Below, piece by piece: positions 35,623-46,192 of a stretch of 64,000 nt of DNA. The stretch is taken from contig NZ_QBUD01000002.1 in the NCBI RefSeq assembly GCF_003058085.1, forward strand, positions 496,001 through 560,000, read 5' to 3'. The notes below the pieces were generated by a model. The model saw only the letters and a program-made list of their open reading frames with translations, searched no databases and was not told the DNA's origin. The DNA is from Yoonia sediminilitoris (lineage in GTDB: Bacteria; Pseudomonadota; Alphaproteobacteria; Rhodobacterales; Rhodobacteraceae). Made by a program: the position numbers and the translations under genes. The stretch's first letter is position 1. Each line of letters starts with the position of its first letter.

Positions 35623-37785
35623 TTACGCGAAGGCGACACCTGCATTTATCATCGGCAGATCACTGACGACTGTGCCAGTTTGCGCAATGGCGTTTGCCAA
35701 CGCGGGTGCCGATGGAGGCGTGCCCGGCTCGCCGATGCCGCTTGGGGCTTCTGCGGATGGCACGATGTGCGTCTCGATCGCGCGAATGTCCCGCATCCGC
35801 AACGGCTCGTAGTCGGGGAAGTTATATTGGTCGACGATACCCCCCGTGAGCGTGATTTCGTCGCGCATGACATGGCCGATCCCGTAGCCGACAGCGCCTT
35901 CGATCTGGGCCTTTATCACGTCAGGGTTCACCGCAATGCCACAGTCGACGGCACACGTGACCTTCTCGATCTGCACGCCAGAGTCTGCGTCGCCGGAGAT
36001 TTCCACGACTTCCGCCACGAAACTGCCAAAGGATTTATGCACAGCGATACCTTGGGTCCGTCCTGCGGGTGCGCTCCCCCAGTTCGCCTTTTCGGCCGCC
36101 AGAGTGAGCACGGCAGCTTTGCGTTTGGCGTCCGCACTGTCGCCAAGATGGGCGAGCCGGAATTCAACCGCGTCGCGGCCAGCCGCCTGCGCAGCCATGT
36201 CCATCATCACTTCCATCGCATAGGCCGTGTGGGTGTGGCCGACAGACCGCCACCAGAGTGTGCTGGTCGCCTTCCTGGTGTCGGTGAGCCCCACGTGGAA
36301 GCCCGGAATCGTATAGGGCGTATCGGCGACCCCTTCGACCGAGGAATGGTCAACCCCGTCATGTACGACGAACGCCTCGTATGCGGTCCCTTTCATGATG
36401 GATTGCCCTGCGATCCGGTGATCCCATGCGACGATTTCTCCATCCGCAGAAAGCCCTACCCTGACCTTGTGACCAAATGCTGGGCGGTAGTATCCGCCGC
36501 GCATATCATCTTCGCGGCTCCACACCAGTTTGACGGGGCGGCTTCGGTCGGTGATGACAAAGGCCAGAGCCGCCTCGACCTGATAATCTGCTGTTGGCGT
36601 CGCACGACGGCCAAATGAACCGCCAGCTAGCATTGTCTTGATGCGCACCTTCTCCATTGGCAGCTCAAAAATCTGAGCCAGCGCCATATGTGGCCCCGTT
36701 GGCATCTGTGCGCCGTCGTGCAGCGTGATGCCGCCATCGTCATCCGCCTCGATCGTGCAATTCAGCGGTTCCATCGGGGCGTGGGCCAGCAGGGGGAAGT
36801 AAAAGGTCTTCTCCACCACCTGCGCGGCCTGATCCATCGGGCCCGGCTCATTCTTCAGCACATTGTATTCTGCATCGCCTTCCAGTGCGGCAAGGATTTC
36901 ATCCTTGATTTGTGCACTGTCACGCGATTCAGCCGCCGACATATCCCATTCAACGGTCAGCGCATCGCGTGCCTGCATCGCGGCCCATGTGTTTTCGGCA
37001 TAGACTGCGACAGCCGCATTGTTGGGCAGGGTGGCTGCGCGGATGAAACCCTTGATCTCTTTCGCGGCGGTATCGTCAAAGCTGGTGACCAGCCCGCCGG
37101 TGCGTGGCGACCTTGCCAACATCGCGATCATCTGATTGGGCAGATGTACGTCCATAGCAAACATCGCCGTGCCGTTGCCCTTGACCTTGCTGTCCAGACG
37201 CCGAACATCGGGGTTGCCGATCAGGCGCCACTGTTCCGGCGATTTCAAAGTCGGCTCTGCTGGTGCCTCCAACCCGGTGGCGGCCTCAACGAATTCCCCA
37301 AGGGGCACCGCTTGCCCTGCGCCAGTCACCATACCGTCCACGATATCCAATGATCCGACATCGGCGCCAAGCGCCTCTGCTGCGGCATTCAGGATCACGG
37401 CACGCGCCGCCGCACCTGCCGTGCGGTACTGCATGAACGAGTTGGCCATTGCGGTTGACCCGCCCGTGCCCTGCACCTGCCCAAAGGCGAGGTTCGCGTA
37501 AAGCGCGGGGTTGGACGGCGCAAACTCATAGTCTATCTGGTCCATGCCCACGCCCAGTTCCTCGGCGATCAGGGTAGATAGACCAGTGGCCGGACCTTGC
37601 CCCTTTTCGAAGTGTTTGATGATGGCAATCACACGGCCATCGGAACCGACTTTTACAAATGGGTTTATCTGCGCGGCTGCGTTGCCGACGGCAAGCGCGC
37701 CGTCCGGACGAAGGCCAACGACCAGCACGGCACCTGCGGCGGCCGCTCCTTTGAGAAACCCACGACGTGATGTATTGAGTGTCAT
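35623..37785 (-). CDS. Xanthine dehydrogenase-family molybdopterin subunit, isoquinoline 1-oxidoreductase beta (IorB)-like
   Basis: Large molybdenum cofactor subunit, exported folded by Tat: MTLNTSRRGFLKGAAAAG has the twin-arginine motif. About 720 residues, two tandem Mo-binding modules as in IorB, with the active-site Glu in GIGEPGTPPSA near the C-terminus and glycine-rich loops such as GGSFGRRATPTAD. IorB-type enzymes hydroxylate N-heterocycles or oxidise aldehydes in the periplasm. GGAGGG overlaps the end of the iorA-like gene and sets the ATG at 37785. No cytochrome c subunit is adjacent, so the electron acceptor is encoded elsewhere or the small subunit passes electrons on directly. Confidence 0.88.
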   Translation of the reverse strand: MTLNTSRRGFLKGAAAAGAVLVVGLRPDGALAVGNAAAQINPFVKVGSDGRVIAIIKHFEKGQGPATGLSTLIAEELGVGMDQIDYEFAPSNPALYANLAFGQVQGTGGSTAMANSFMQYRTAGAAARAVILNAAAEALGADVGSLDIVDGMVTGAGQAVPLGEFVEAATGLEAPAEPTLKSPEQWRLIGNPDVRRLDSKVKGNGTAMFAMDVHLPNQMIAMLARSPRTGGLVTSFDDTAAKEIKGFIRAATLPNNAAVAVYAENTWAAMQARDALTVEWDMSAAESRDSAQIKDEILAALEGDAEYNVLKNEPGPMDQAAQVVEKTFYFPLLAHAPMEPLNCTIEADDDGGITLHDGAQMPTGPHMALAQIFELPMEKVRIKTMLAGGSFGRRATPTADYQVEAALAFVITDRSRPVKLVWSREDDMRGGYYRPAFGHKVRVGLSADGEIVAWDHRIAGQSIMKGTAYEAFVVHDGVDHSSVEGVADTPYTIPGFHVGLTDTRKATSTLWWRSVGHTHTAYAMEVMMDMAAQAAGRDAVEFRLAHLGDSADAKRKAAVLTLAAEKANWGSAPAGRTQGIAVHKSFGSFVAEVVEISGDADSGVQIEKVTCAVDCGIAVNPDVIKAQIEGAVGYGIGHVMRDEITLTGGIVDQYNFPDYEPLRMRDIRAIETHIVPSAEAPSGIGEPGTPPSAPALANAIAQTGTVVSDLPMINAGVAFA

Positions 37786-37788
37786 CAA

Positions 37789-38253
37789 TCAGCCCTCCAT
37801 GATTTCGGAAGCGCGCTGAATACCGGCACGAATCCGTTGATAGGTTGCACAACGGCAGGCATTGCCGTCCATATAGTCCTCAATTTCTTCCACATTTGGC
37901 TTTGGGTTCTGGGTCAACAGGCCCACTGCTGACATGATCTGCCCGGATTGGCAGTAGCCGCATTGCACGACATCCAACTCTTCCCACGCCTGCTGTATGG
38001 CGGCACCTGCCTTGGTCTCGGCAATCGCTTCAATCGTGGTAATTTCTGCACCTTCGACGTCTTCGATATAGGTCTGACAGGACCGCATCGGTTGTCCGTC
38101 CACATGTACGGTGCAAGCCCCGCAAGAGGCGACGCCACAACCAAATTTGGTGCCAGTCATCTTGAGTTCGTCACGGATGACCCACAGAAGGGGCGTCCCC
38201 GGCTCTGCCTCAACGGTGTGCTCGGTGCCATTCAACTTCAGTACAAGACTCAT
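37789..38253 (-). CDS. [2Fe-2S] subunit of the IorAB-type oxidoreductase
   Basis: Small iron-sulfur subunit of 154 residues. The N-terminal plant-type cluster is held by CGVASCGACTVHVDG with a following Cys, and the C-terminal helical-bundle cluster by CGYCQSGQ and CRCATYQRI. It transfers electrons from the molybdenum site. No signal peptide, so it is presumably carried out with the Tat-targeted large subunit. Starts the operon that is divergent from the TetR gene. Confidence 0.93.
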   Translation of the reverse strand: MSLVLKLNGTEHTVEAEPGTPLLWVIRDELKMTGTKFGCGVASCGACTVHVDGQPMRSCQTYIEDVEGAEITTIEAIAETKAGAAIQQAWEELDVVQCGYCQSGQIMSAVGLLTQNPKPNVEEIEDYMDGNACRCATYQRIRAGIQRASEIMEG

Positions 38254-38287
38254 GTCAGATCTCCTGATTTTGCTATTCTGGATTGAT

Positions 38288-38305
38288 GTAAACTAATAAG
38301 TTTAC
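38288..38305. promoter_or_regulatory. TetR operator candidate 1 (GTAAAC-N6-GTTTAC)
   Basis: Perfect 6-bp inverted repeat with a six-base spacer in the divergent promoter region of the TetR gene and the IorAB operon. A second copy with identical architecture lies 39 bases away. Confidence 0.75.
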
Positions 38306-38317
38306 CATAACAGCGAT

Positions 38318-38346
38318 TTGACAAGTGTAAACCCAAGCGTTTACCT
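38318..38346 (+). promoter_or_regulatory. Possible sigma70-type promoter for the TetR gene
   Basis: TTGACA at 38318-38323 with a 17-base spacer to TTACCT at 38341-38346. It overlaps operator 2, which would allow autorepression. The -10 match is poor. Confidence 0.4.
38327..38344. promoter_or_regulatory. TetR operator candidate 2 (GTAAAC-N6-GTTTAC)
   Basis: Same inverted repeat as at 38288 with a different spacer sequence, so selection on the half-sites is likely. Position just before the TetR gene fits autorepression and control of the divergent IorAB operon. Confidence 0.75.
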
Positions 38347-38379
38347 CAAAATACGGGGCTGAATTAACGGGATAAACAC

Positions 38380-38982
38380 ATGGAGCTGCGACCGCAGGCG
38401 AGCGCACAAAAGCGCGAACAGATTTATCAGGCAGCTGTTGTCGAGTTTCAGGAAAAGGGGTTCAGCGATGCAAGCATGGACCGCATTTCCGCGCGCGCCG
38501 GAGTGTCAAAGCGCACCGTCTATAAATACTATGAAAGCAAAGAGAAACTCTTTCAGGAATTGCTATGCAGGCATTGGGGGCGCTTCGCGGCAAGCCTGGA
38601 CGTTGTGTACGACAAAGACCGGGATATTCGCGATCAGTTGACAGCACTTGGACGGGCAGAGGGCGCGCTGCTGACAAATCCCGACGTCATGGCCATGACC
38701 CGACTGGTGATGAGCGAGGTTTTGCGCAGCCCGGAGCTTGTTGGAGAAAATGAGGAAAAAACCGACTTTCAGGCTGCGTTTGAAACGATGTTGCGCGAAG
38801 CAGATGCCGATGGCGTGCTCGAAATTGAAGATCCGAAAGTGGCAGCCGAGGAGTTCATCGCACTGATAAAAGGAAAGGCATTTTGGCCCGTGGTCTTTGG
38901 CGCGGCAATCGTCACAGCCGCGGAAATGGAAAAGATCGTTGAAAGCAGTGTAGAGATGATCATCTGCCGATACGGTGTATGA
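38380..38982 (+). CDS. TetR/AcrR family transcriptional regulator
   Basis: 200-residue repressor. The N-terminal helix-turn-helix spans about residues 10-55 (FSDASMDRISARAGVSKRTVYKYYESKEKLF); the C-terminal part resembles the AefR-like TetR_C group. Divergent from the IorAB operon with two matching operators in between, so it most likely controls that operon and itself. The inducer would be an aldehyde or heterocycle oxidised by IorAB (inference). Confidence 0.93.
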   Translation: MELRPQASAQKREQIYQAAVVEFQEKGFSDASMDRISARAGVSKRTVYKYYESKEKLFQELLCRHWGRFAASLDVVYDKDRDIRDQLTALGRAEGALLTNPDVMAMTRLVMSEVLRSPELVGENEEKTDFQAAFETMLREADADGVLEIEDPKVAAEEFIALIKGKAFWPVVFGAAIVTAAEMEKIVESSVEMIICRYGV

Positions 38983-39435
38983 CGGTACGGCTTGGTGTGC
39001 GGACGACCCACGCTGCACAAATCTGAGTGTTGCTGCAAGGTCGATGAATGTCGGCCCTATTTGCTTTCCAGAGGGTCAAGTCAGCCATAGGAGCAATCGT
39101 CGTGCAGGTCGCTCGACTTTGGGCGCATTGCCTTTGTCCCCTGAAGTCGAAGAAGAACTGATGAAGGTGCTCGGTTATCCATCGGATGATCGCTCATATT
39201 CCTGAAAGGGTCTCAACCTAGCGGCGGCTTTGCGCTTGAAGCTTTCACCTGCGGCGCATTGGAGCAGGTACATTCACTGGCTTTTTGGCGTACTCGCGGA
39301 AATCTGCAAACGCTACTCCCCGAAAAGTGCTCGAACGATCTTAAGGCTGCCGAATATCTCTCAGGTTAGAAATCGGAGACTCTCATTCGTCCGTTCTTCA
39401 TCGTAAATCTGTCCGGATATCTCGCCGGGAAAATT
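38983..39435. other. 453-base intergenic stretch, no gene seen
   Basis: Between the TetR gene and the convergent oxyR gene. Short frames are present on both strands but none has a ribosome site or a recognisable domain. I see no transposon ends, tRNA or strong hairpin. It may be decayed coding DNA. Confidence 0.4.
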
Positions 39436-40359
39436 CTACTTTTGAACACCACTAATTTTAGGGGGATTACCCTTGCTGCCCACTTGACGCACAACGGCTC
39501 CGACCTCCATCAACTTTTCGGCCAAAGGGTTCGTCTTGCGCCAGACCATACCGATGCTGCGCGCGGGGCTTGGCGGTGGAAAACGCGCGACAGAGACGGG
39601 TGCAACCCGGATTTCAAGTGGCAATGCCATTTCGGGTATGAGCGTCAGCCCCATCCCGGCCCCCACCATCTGAACCAGTGTTGAAAGTGAACTGCCCTCC
39701 ATCACATGGCGTGGCTTGGCAGTCGAAACTTCGCAAAAGCTCAGGGCCTGATCACGAAAGCAATGCCCTTCTTCCAGCAACAAAAGGCGCATGTGTTGTA
39801 GCATCTGCGGGCTTGGTACGGGTTTGTCTGCCTCACTCATCGGGCGTACCAATACAAAATCCTCGTTGAAAAGGGCAAATTCCTGTAGTGCGGGCTCCGA
39901 GATCGGGAGCGCCACAATTGCGGCATCCAGTTGCGAATCGATCAGGTCGTCAATCAGCGATTTTGTAACTGACTCGCGGGGATAGAGCTCAAGATCGGGC
40001 ATCCGCGTCGCCAGTGTGGTCATGATCTGCGGCAAAAGATACGGTGCCACCGTCGGAATGACGCCGAGCCGCAACTGCCCCGCCAGCGGCCCCGTCGCCG
40101 AGCGGGCAAGGTCCTTCAATTCGCCAACCTGCACGAGGATCTTGCGCGAACGCTCCAGAAAGGCGGTGCCCAGACTGGTGAGACGTACCCGTCGCGCATT
40201 GCGCTCTACAAGTGCTGCGCCCAATATCGCCTCCAACTCCTTGATCTGCACCGACAGGGCAGGTTGGGAGATGCCACAGGATTCAGCGGCATGTCCGAAA
40301 TGGGCATGGCGGGCCAGGGCATCGAAATAACGCAGGTGTTTGAGAGTAAGACCAATCAT
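39436..40359 (-). CDS. oxyR: Hydrogen peroxide-inducible LysR regulator OxyR
   Basis: LysR-type regulator of 307 residues with an N-terminal winged helix (LKHLRYFDALARHAHFGHAA...) and a substrate-binding-fold sensor domain. The two redox cysteines of OxyR are present at Cys200 and Cys209 in LEEGHCFRDQALSFCE, with the same nine-residue spacing as Cys199/Cys208 of E. coli. It is divergent from katG across a 113-base AT-richer region, the classic alphaproteobacterial arrangement, so it should activate katG on peroxide stress. Confidence 0.94.
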   Translation of the reverse strand: MIGLTLKHLRYFDALARHAHFGHAAESCGISQPALSVQIKELEAILGAALVERNARRVRLTSLGTAFLERSRKILVQVGELKDLARSATGPLAGQLRLGVIPTVAPYLLPQIMTTLATRMPDLELYPRESVTKSLIDDLIDSQLDAAIVALPISEPALQEFALFNEDFVLVRPMSEADKPVPSPQMLQHMRLLLLEEGHCFRDQALSFCEVSTAKPRHVMEGSSLSTLVQMVGAGMGLTLIPEMALPLEIRVAPVSVARFPPPSPARSIGMVWRKTNPLAEKLMEVGAVVRQVGSKGNPPKISGVQK

Positions 40360-40439
40360 AAGAATAAGTTATCGCATCAGTTAGAAGAATCAATTGGGAT
40401 TAATGATTTCGGCGAGTTAGAATGGTTCTAAGCTGCTGA

Positions 40440-42650
<2,211 letters not shown>

Positions 42651-42664
42651 GATGATCATGGTTT

Positions 42665-42684
42665 GGGCGGGCCTTGGCCCGCCC
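42665..42684 (+). terminator. Hairpin downstream of katG
   Basis: Perfect 9-bp stem GGGCGGGCC / GGCCCGCCC with a two-base loop, 15 bases after the katG stop. No T-run follows, so termination may need a factor. Confidence 0.65.
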
Positions 42685-42797
42685 GAACTGTATAAACCAC
42701 TCGAATTATTCCTATAATTAAGGGTTTGGGGTGAGTTTTCGACAGCCCATAACACCCCAGGGTAAAAGCCCGCGTCGTTCGTCAGATGATTGCCAAA

Positions 42798-43076
42798 TCA
42801 AGGACAGGGTGCGGTGTAGTATGTCCCGTCTCCGCGTGCGTAGGCGCAGGTTTGGGTTGCGTTGTTCTGCGCGACAATTGTACCTGCTGCCGCACCGACA
42901 AGCGCGGCTATCAATTTCCAGTCATCATCCGCCTTGAGCATATCAGCGGTTATCAGCCCCGCTGCCGCACCGGCGGTGACACCGACAACCGTGCGCTGTT
43001 CACTCGTGAGGTTTTCACAGCCGGGCAGTAATAAAACGCCACTTACGGCGACTAATTTCAAAAAATGTTGCATCAT
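42798..43076 (-). CDS. Small glycine-zipper lipoprotein
   Basis: 92-residue outer-membrane-type lipoprotein: lipobox LLPGC with Cys20, then a glycine/alanine-zipper (VVGVTAGAAAGLIT and ALVGAAAGTIVAQ) of the kind found in 17-kDa surface antigen and 2TM families. AAGGAGG stands eight bases before the ATG. Two cysteines near the C-terminus (TCAYARG and APCP) may form a disulfide. Function unknown; probably envelope structural. Confidence 0.8.
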   Translation of the reverse strand: MMQHFLKLVAVSGVLLLPGCENLTSEQRTVVGVTAGAAAGLITADMLKADDDWKLIAALVGAAAGTIVAQNNATQTCAYARGDGTYYTAPCP

Positions 43077-43170
43077 CTCGAATTCCTCCTTGGATGAGCA
43101 AGTTCAGTTACAGGGAAACGATGGTAGTGGTCGACTGACTGCACGTCGTCAGGCCCACCTTCTTTTTTGG

Positions 43171-43590
43171 CTATGCGTGATGATCAGCGACCGCGTGCAG
43201 CAACTCGCCCGATAGATCGCGGCCGACCGAATGTGCAACGTCGCCAAGGCTGAGCATCCCAACCAAACGTTTATTGTCGTCAAGTACCGGAAGCCGGCGA
43301 ATTTTCTTCTGATCCATCAGGTGAATGGCGTCTTCGACGGTTTCGTTGGTCCGGCAATAGACAATCCCCTCCGTCATCACGTCCTTTGCGGTGGTTGTTT
43401 TCGGGTCACGACCAGCGGCGACAACCCTGAGAGCGATGTCGCGATCCGTAATCATGCCAATCAATTTATCGTCCTTGCCGACGGGGACGGCGCCGATATC
43501 ATCTTTCTCCATCAGGTTTGCGATATCACTCACCGACGTGTCGGCGCTGACCCAATCGGCGTGCTCATGCATTGCTTTCGAGATTTTCAT
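43171..43590 (-). CDS. CBS domain-pair protein
   Basis: 139-residue stand-alone pair of CBS domains (residues about 8-60 and 72-130; motifs GMITDRDIALRVV and GMLSLGDVAHSV). CBS pairs bind adenine nucleotides and act as energy or redox sensors. AGGAGG precedes the ATG. Divergent from the Rrf2 gene, with an FNR-like box in between, so it may belong to the oxygen- or sulfide-responsive group. Confidence 0.9.
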   Translation of the reverse strand: MKISKAMHEHADWVSADTSVSDIANLMEKDDIGAVPVGKDDKLIGMITDRDIALRVVAAGRDPKTTTAKDVMTEGIVYCRTNETVEDAIHLMDQKKIRRLPVLDDNKRLVGMLSLGDVAHSVGRDLSGELLHAVADHHA

Positions 43591-43649
43591 CTATGCCTCC
43601 TTTTCTGGATTCCTGATTTCGCATCATAAACGGCTCAGCAGTCGCGGGA

Positions 43650-43663
43650 TTGATCGTCGTCAA
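43650..43663. promoter_or_regulatory. FNR/DNR-like box between CBS and Rrf2 genes
   Basis: TTGATCGTCGTCAA matches the FNR consensus TTGAT-N4-ATCAA with one mismatch. It lies 60 bases before the CBS gene start and about 100 before the Rrf2 start. A Crp/Fnr protein is encoded at 44223-44894, but a global FnrL could be the ligand. Confidence 0.5.
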
Positions 43664-43684
43664 TACGATAGATGCAGGATAAAT

Positions 43685-43700
43685 GGGTCCTGACCCTAAA
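43685..43700. promoter_or_regulatory. Operator-like 16-mer upstream of the Rrf2 gene
   Basis: GGGTCCTGACCCTAAA contains the inverted repeat GGGTC-N2-GACCC. The same 16-mer, inverted, is present at 51707-51722 upstream of the DUF2892-GerW operon. Lies 62 bases before the proposed TTG start, a normal operator position. The binding protein is not known. Confidence 0.6.
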
Positions 43701-43761
43701 CTGGTTATGTTTGCAAAAGCATTATTTCAAAACTATCTTTACGGTAAGAACAGGATGCACC

Positions 43762-44226
43762 TTGAAGCTGACCAGCTATTCCAACTACGCCATGCGCTCT
43801 TTGCAGCTTGCTGCGCTGAAATCTCCTGACCTCGTCCGGATCGATGACGTGGCGCGTATTCACAACCTGTCGCGCCCGCACATCACAAAGATCGTGTATG
43901 AGCTCGGGCGCGCGGGGTATCTAGAAACAGTCCGCGGGCGCGGCGGCGGCTTTCGGCTTGCGCGGCCGGCAGAGGACATCATCGTGGGCGATGTGATCCG
44001 CGTGACCGAAGGGCCACTGGATGTTGTCGAATGTTTCAACCCCGAAAAGAACACCTGCCCATTGATGGGTATCTGTGTACTCTCGCGGAAAATGCAGGAA
44101 GCTATGGCGGCTTTCATGGCGGTGCTTGATGATCTGACGATTGCGGATATTGCAGCCAACAGGGGCCAGTTGATGGAACGGATTGCGCCATTGGAATTGC
44201 CCCGCAAGGATAGGGCCGGATCATGA
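43762..44226 (+). CDS. Rrf2 family iron-sulfur regulator (NsrR-like)
   Basis: 154-residue Rrf2 protein: winged helix with MKLTSYSNYAMRSLQLAAL and SRPHITKIVYELGRAGYLETVRGRGGGFRLA, then three cluster cysteines Cys91, Cys99 and Cys105 in ECFNPEKNTCPLMGIC. This spacing fits NsrR-type regulators that sense nitric oxide or redox change through an iron-sulfur cluster. I chose the TTG at 43762, with AGGA seven bases upstream, because upstream residues do not fit the family. Overlaps the Crp/Fnr gene by four bases, so the two regulators are co-translated, and both precede the sulfide module. Confidence 0.88.
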   Translation: MKLTSYSNYAMRSLQLAALKSPDLVRIDDVARIHNLSRPHITKIVYELGRAGYLETVRGRGGGFRLARPAEDIIVGDVIRVTEGPLDVVECFNPEKNTCPLMGICVLSRKMQEAMAAFMAVLDDLTIADIAANRGQLMERIAPLELPRKDRAGS

Positions 44227-44894
44227 GCATGGAAACTGAGTGGGTTGACCGCTTTCCCGGCTTGTCGCGACTGGAAGAACCGGTCAAGCAGCTTCTTTTG
44301 ACGCGCAGCACGGTGATCAACGTCCCCGGCGGCACCACGATTTTCGGCCCCGGAAATTCGCCCGAGAATATGTTGTTTCTTCTGGATGGGACGGTGCGGG
44401 TGCAGCAGGTATCGGACACCGGCCACGAAATTGTGCTTTACCGTATCCATGCCGGGCAAAGCTGTGTGCTGACCACGGCTTGCCTGCTGGCCTATGAAAA
44501 CTACTCGGCCGAAGGGATCACCGAAACAGCCGTGCAAGCGGCCGCGGTGCCCCGAGATGTGTTTGATGATCTGGTGGCGAAGTCCAAATCGTTCCGCAAT
44601 TTTGTGTTTGCAGCTTTTTCCAAACGCATTACCGATCTTTTCCTGATGATCGACGAAGTTGCCTTTCAGCGGCTTGACGTGCGGCTTGCCGACAAGCTGA
44701 TCGAACTGGCCGCCGACAAGGACACGATCGCCACCACGCATCAAAAGCTGTCGGTCGAACTGGGCACAGCGCGCGAAGTCATCTCGCGCCAGCTTCAGGA
44801 ATTTCAGCGCCGGGGCTGGATCGAACAAAGCCGCGGCAGTGTGACATTGCTGGATCGCACACAGCTTGCCCGGCTTGCCGACCACAACAGCTAA
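44223..44894 (+). CDS. Crp/Fnr family transcriptional regulator
   Basis: 223-residue regulator: cyclic-nucleotide-binding-type beta barrel (GTTIFGPGNSPENMLFLLDGTVRVQQV), dimer helix and HTH_Crp at about residues 155-215 (KLSVELGTAREVISRQLQEFQRRGWIE). The N-terminus lacks the FNR cluster cysteines. Similar Crp/Fnr proteins control sulfide-oxidation genes in related bacteria. A palindrome 37-51 bases after its end, in front of the DUF2892 gene, is a good candidate site for it. Confidence 0.9.
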   Translation: MSMETEWVDRFPGLSRLEEPVKQLLLTRSTVINVPGGTTIFGPGNSPENMLFLLDGTVRVQQVSDTGHEIVLYRIHAGQSCVLTTACLLAYENYSAEGITETAVQAAAVPRDVFDDLVAKSKSFRNFVFAAFSKRITDLFLMIDEVAFQRLDVRLADKLIELAADKDTIATTHQKLSVELGTAREVISRQLQEFQRRGWIEQSRGSVTLLDRTQLARLADHNS

Positions 44895-44931
44895 CCCGCT
44901 TCAATAGAATTTGCCGCATCTCCCGCGCCTT

Positions 44932-44946
44932 GGTGACAATGTCACC
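44932..44946. promoter_or_regulatory. Crp/Fnr-type operator candidate before the sulfide module
   Basis: GGTGACA-A-TGTCACC is a perfect 7-bp inverted repeat around one base, with the GTGAC/GTCAC cores of CRP-like sites. It lies 59 bases upstream of the DUF2892 start, directly after the Crp/Fnr gene. Confidence 0.65.
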
Positions 44947-45004
44947 GACGTGCCGCGCGTAAAGGGCTATTCAAGATACAGCTTTAAAAAAAGGAGACGT
45001 CGCT

Positions 45005-45220
45005 ATGACTGCAAATGTTGGAACAATCGACCGCATTTTCCGCCTGATTCTAGGAATCGTATTGCTTGCATTGCCATTTGTCAGTGGGCTCGCGGTTTTT
45101 GACAGTACAACTGCAACAGTTCTTTCAGTTGGAGTGGGTATTGTGATGCTTGCCACCTCTACAATGCGGTTCTGTCCGCTTTACCGCATCCTTGGAATCC
45201 AGACCTGCAAAACACGCTGA
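45005..45220 (+). CDS. DUF2892 (YgaP-type) small membrane protein
   Basis: 71 residues: MTANVGTIDRIFRLILG, two hydrophobic helices and the conserved end FCPLYRILGIQTC. This domain forms the membrane part of YgaP-type rhodaneses and often stands alone in sulfide-detoxification operons. AAGGAGA ribosome site. The paralogue at 51397-51600 has the same ends. First gene of the sulfide module. Confidence 0.9.
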   Translation: MTANVGTIDRIFRLILGIVLLALPFVSGLAVFDSTTATVLSVGVGIVMLATSTMRFCPLYRILGIQTCKTR

Positions 45221-45280
45221 TCAAGACCGGGTTACGTAACAGCACTTCACCTGCTGGCTAATCCAAAAGAAGGAAACGAA

Positions 45281-46162
45281 ATGACCTACCCTGTAAATAT
45301 GTCCCTCAAACCTGAGGTTTCTGCCCATTTTGATGAGGCCACAAACACCATCAGCTATATCGTCAAGGATCCCACAAGCGATCATTGTGCCATTGTCGAC
45401 AGCGTGATGGATATCGATTATGCCGCTGGCCGGATCACTTATGGCCACGCTGATGCGTTGATCGCCGAGGTCGGAAAGCGCGGTCTGACCCTTGACTGGA
45501 TCATCGAAACCCACGTCCACGCCGACCACCTGAGCGCGGCGCCCTACATCCAGCAAAAGCTGGGTGGCAAAATTGGCGTCGGCTCCAAAATCATGGTGGT
45601 GCAGGATACGTTCGGCAAGATCTTCAACGAAGGCACTGAATTCCAGCGCGACGGCTCCCAATTCGACAAACTGTTCGAAGACGGCGACACCTACAAGATC
45701 GGGAATATGGAGGCCTTTGCCATCTATACGCCCGGCCACACGCCCGCCTGCATGGTGCATGTGATCGGCGATGCGGCATTTGTCGGCGATACGCTGTTCA
45801 TGCCCGATGGCGGGTCGGCCCGTGCCGATTTCCCCGGTGGGGACGCAGCCACGCTTTATGACAGTATCCAAAAGGTCCTGACCCTGCCCGACGATATGCG
45901 CCTGTTCATGTGCCACGACTACGGGCCGAACGGCCGCGACATCCAGTGGGAAACCACGGTTGGCGACGAAAAAGCGCATAATATCCATGTCGGTGCCGGT
46001 AAAACCCGCGAGGATTTCATCAAGTTCCGCACCGAGCGTGACGCGCAACTGGATATGCCCAAGCTGATCATCCCGTCACTTCAGGTGAACATGCGCGCAG
46101 GCGAAGTGCCCAAGGACGAGGATGGTAATCCGATGCTGAAGGTGCCTGTCAACGTCCTGTAA
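45281..46162 (+). CDS. MBL-fold persulfide dioxygenase (ETHE1/Blh-like)
   Basis: Non-haem iron metallo-beta-lactamase-fold enzyme that oxidises glutathione persulfide to sulfite. Metal motif THVHADHLSAA (His78, His80, Asp82, His83), then GHTPACMVHV and FVGDTLFMPDGGSAR and MCHDYGPNGRD typical of the ETHE1/Blh group. 293 residues, without the rhodanese-like part, which here is fused to the SQR two genes downstream. Cytoplasmic. Confidence 0.9.
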   Translation: MTYPVNMSLKPEVSAHFDEATNTISYIVKDPTSDHCAIVDSVMDIDYAAGRITYGHADALIAEVGKRGLTLDWIIETHVHADHLSAAPYIQQKLGGKIGVGSKIMVVQDTFGKIFNEGTEFQRDGSQFDKLFEDGDTYKIGNMEAFAIYTPGHTPACMVHVIGDAAFVGDTLFMPDGGSARADFPGGDAATLYDSIQKVLTLPDDMRLFMCHDYGPNGRDIQWETTVGDEKAHNIHVGAGKTREDFIKFRTERDAQLDMPKLIIPSLQVNMRAGEVPKDEDGNPMLKVPVNVL

Positions 46163-46192
46163 CAAGGCCCACAGAAAAATCGAGGACAAACC

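Noticed and set aside
39616-39633. AAGTGGCAATGCCATTTC, similar to the GntR operator palindrome
   Set aside because: It lies inside the oxyR coding sequence, has an extra base at the centre that breaks the spacing, and is unrelated in context to the ureide genes.
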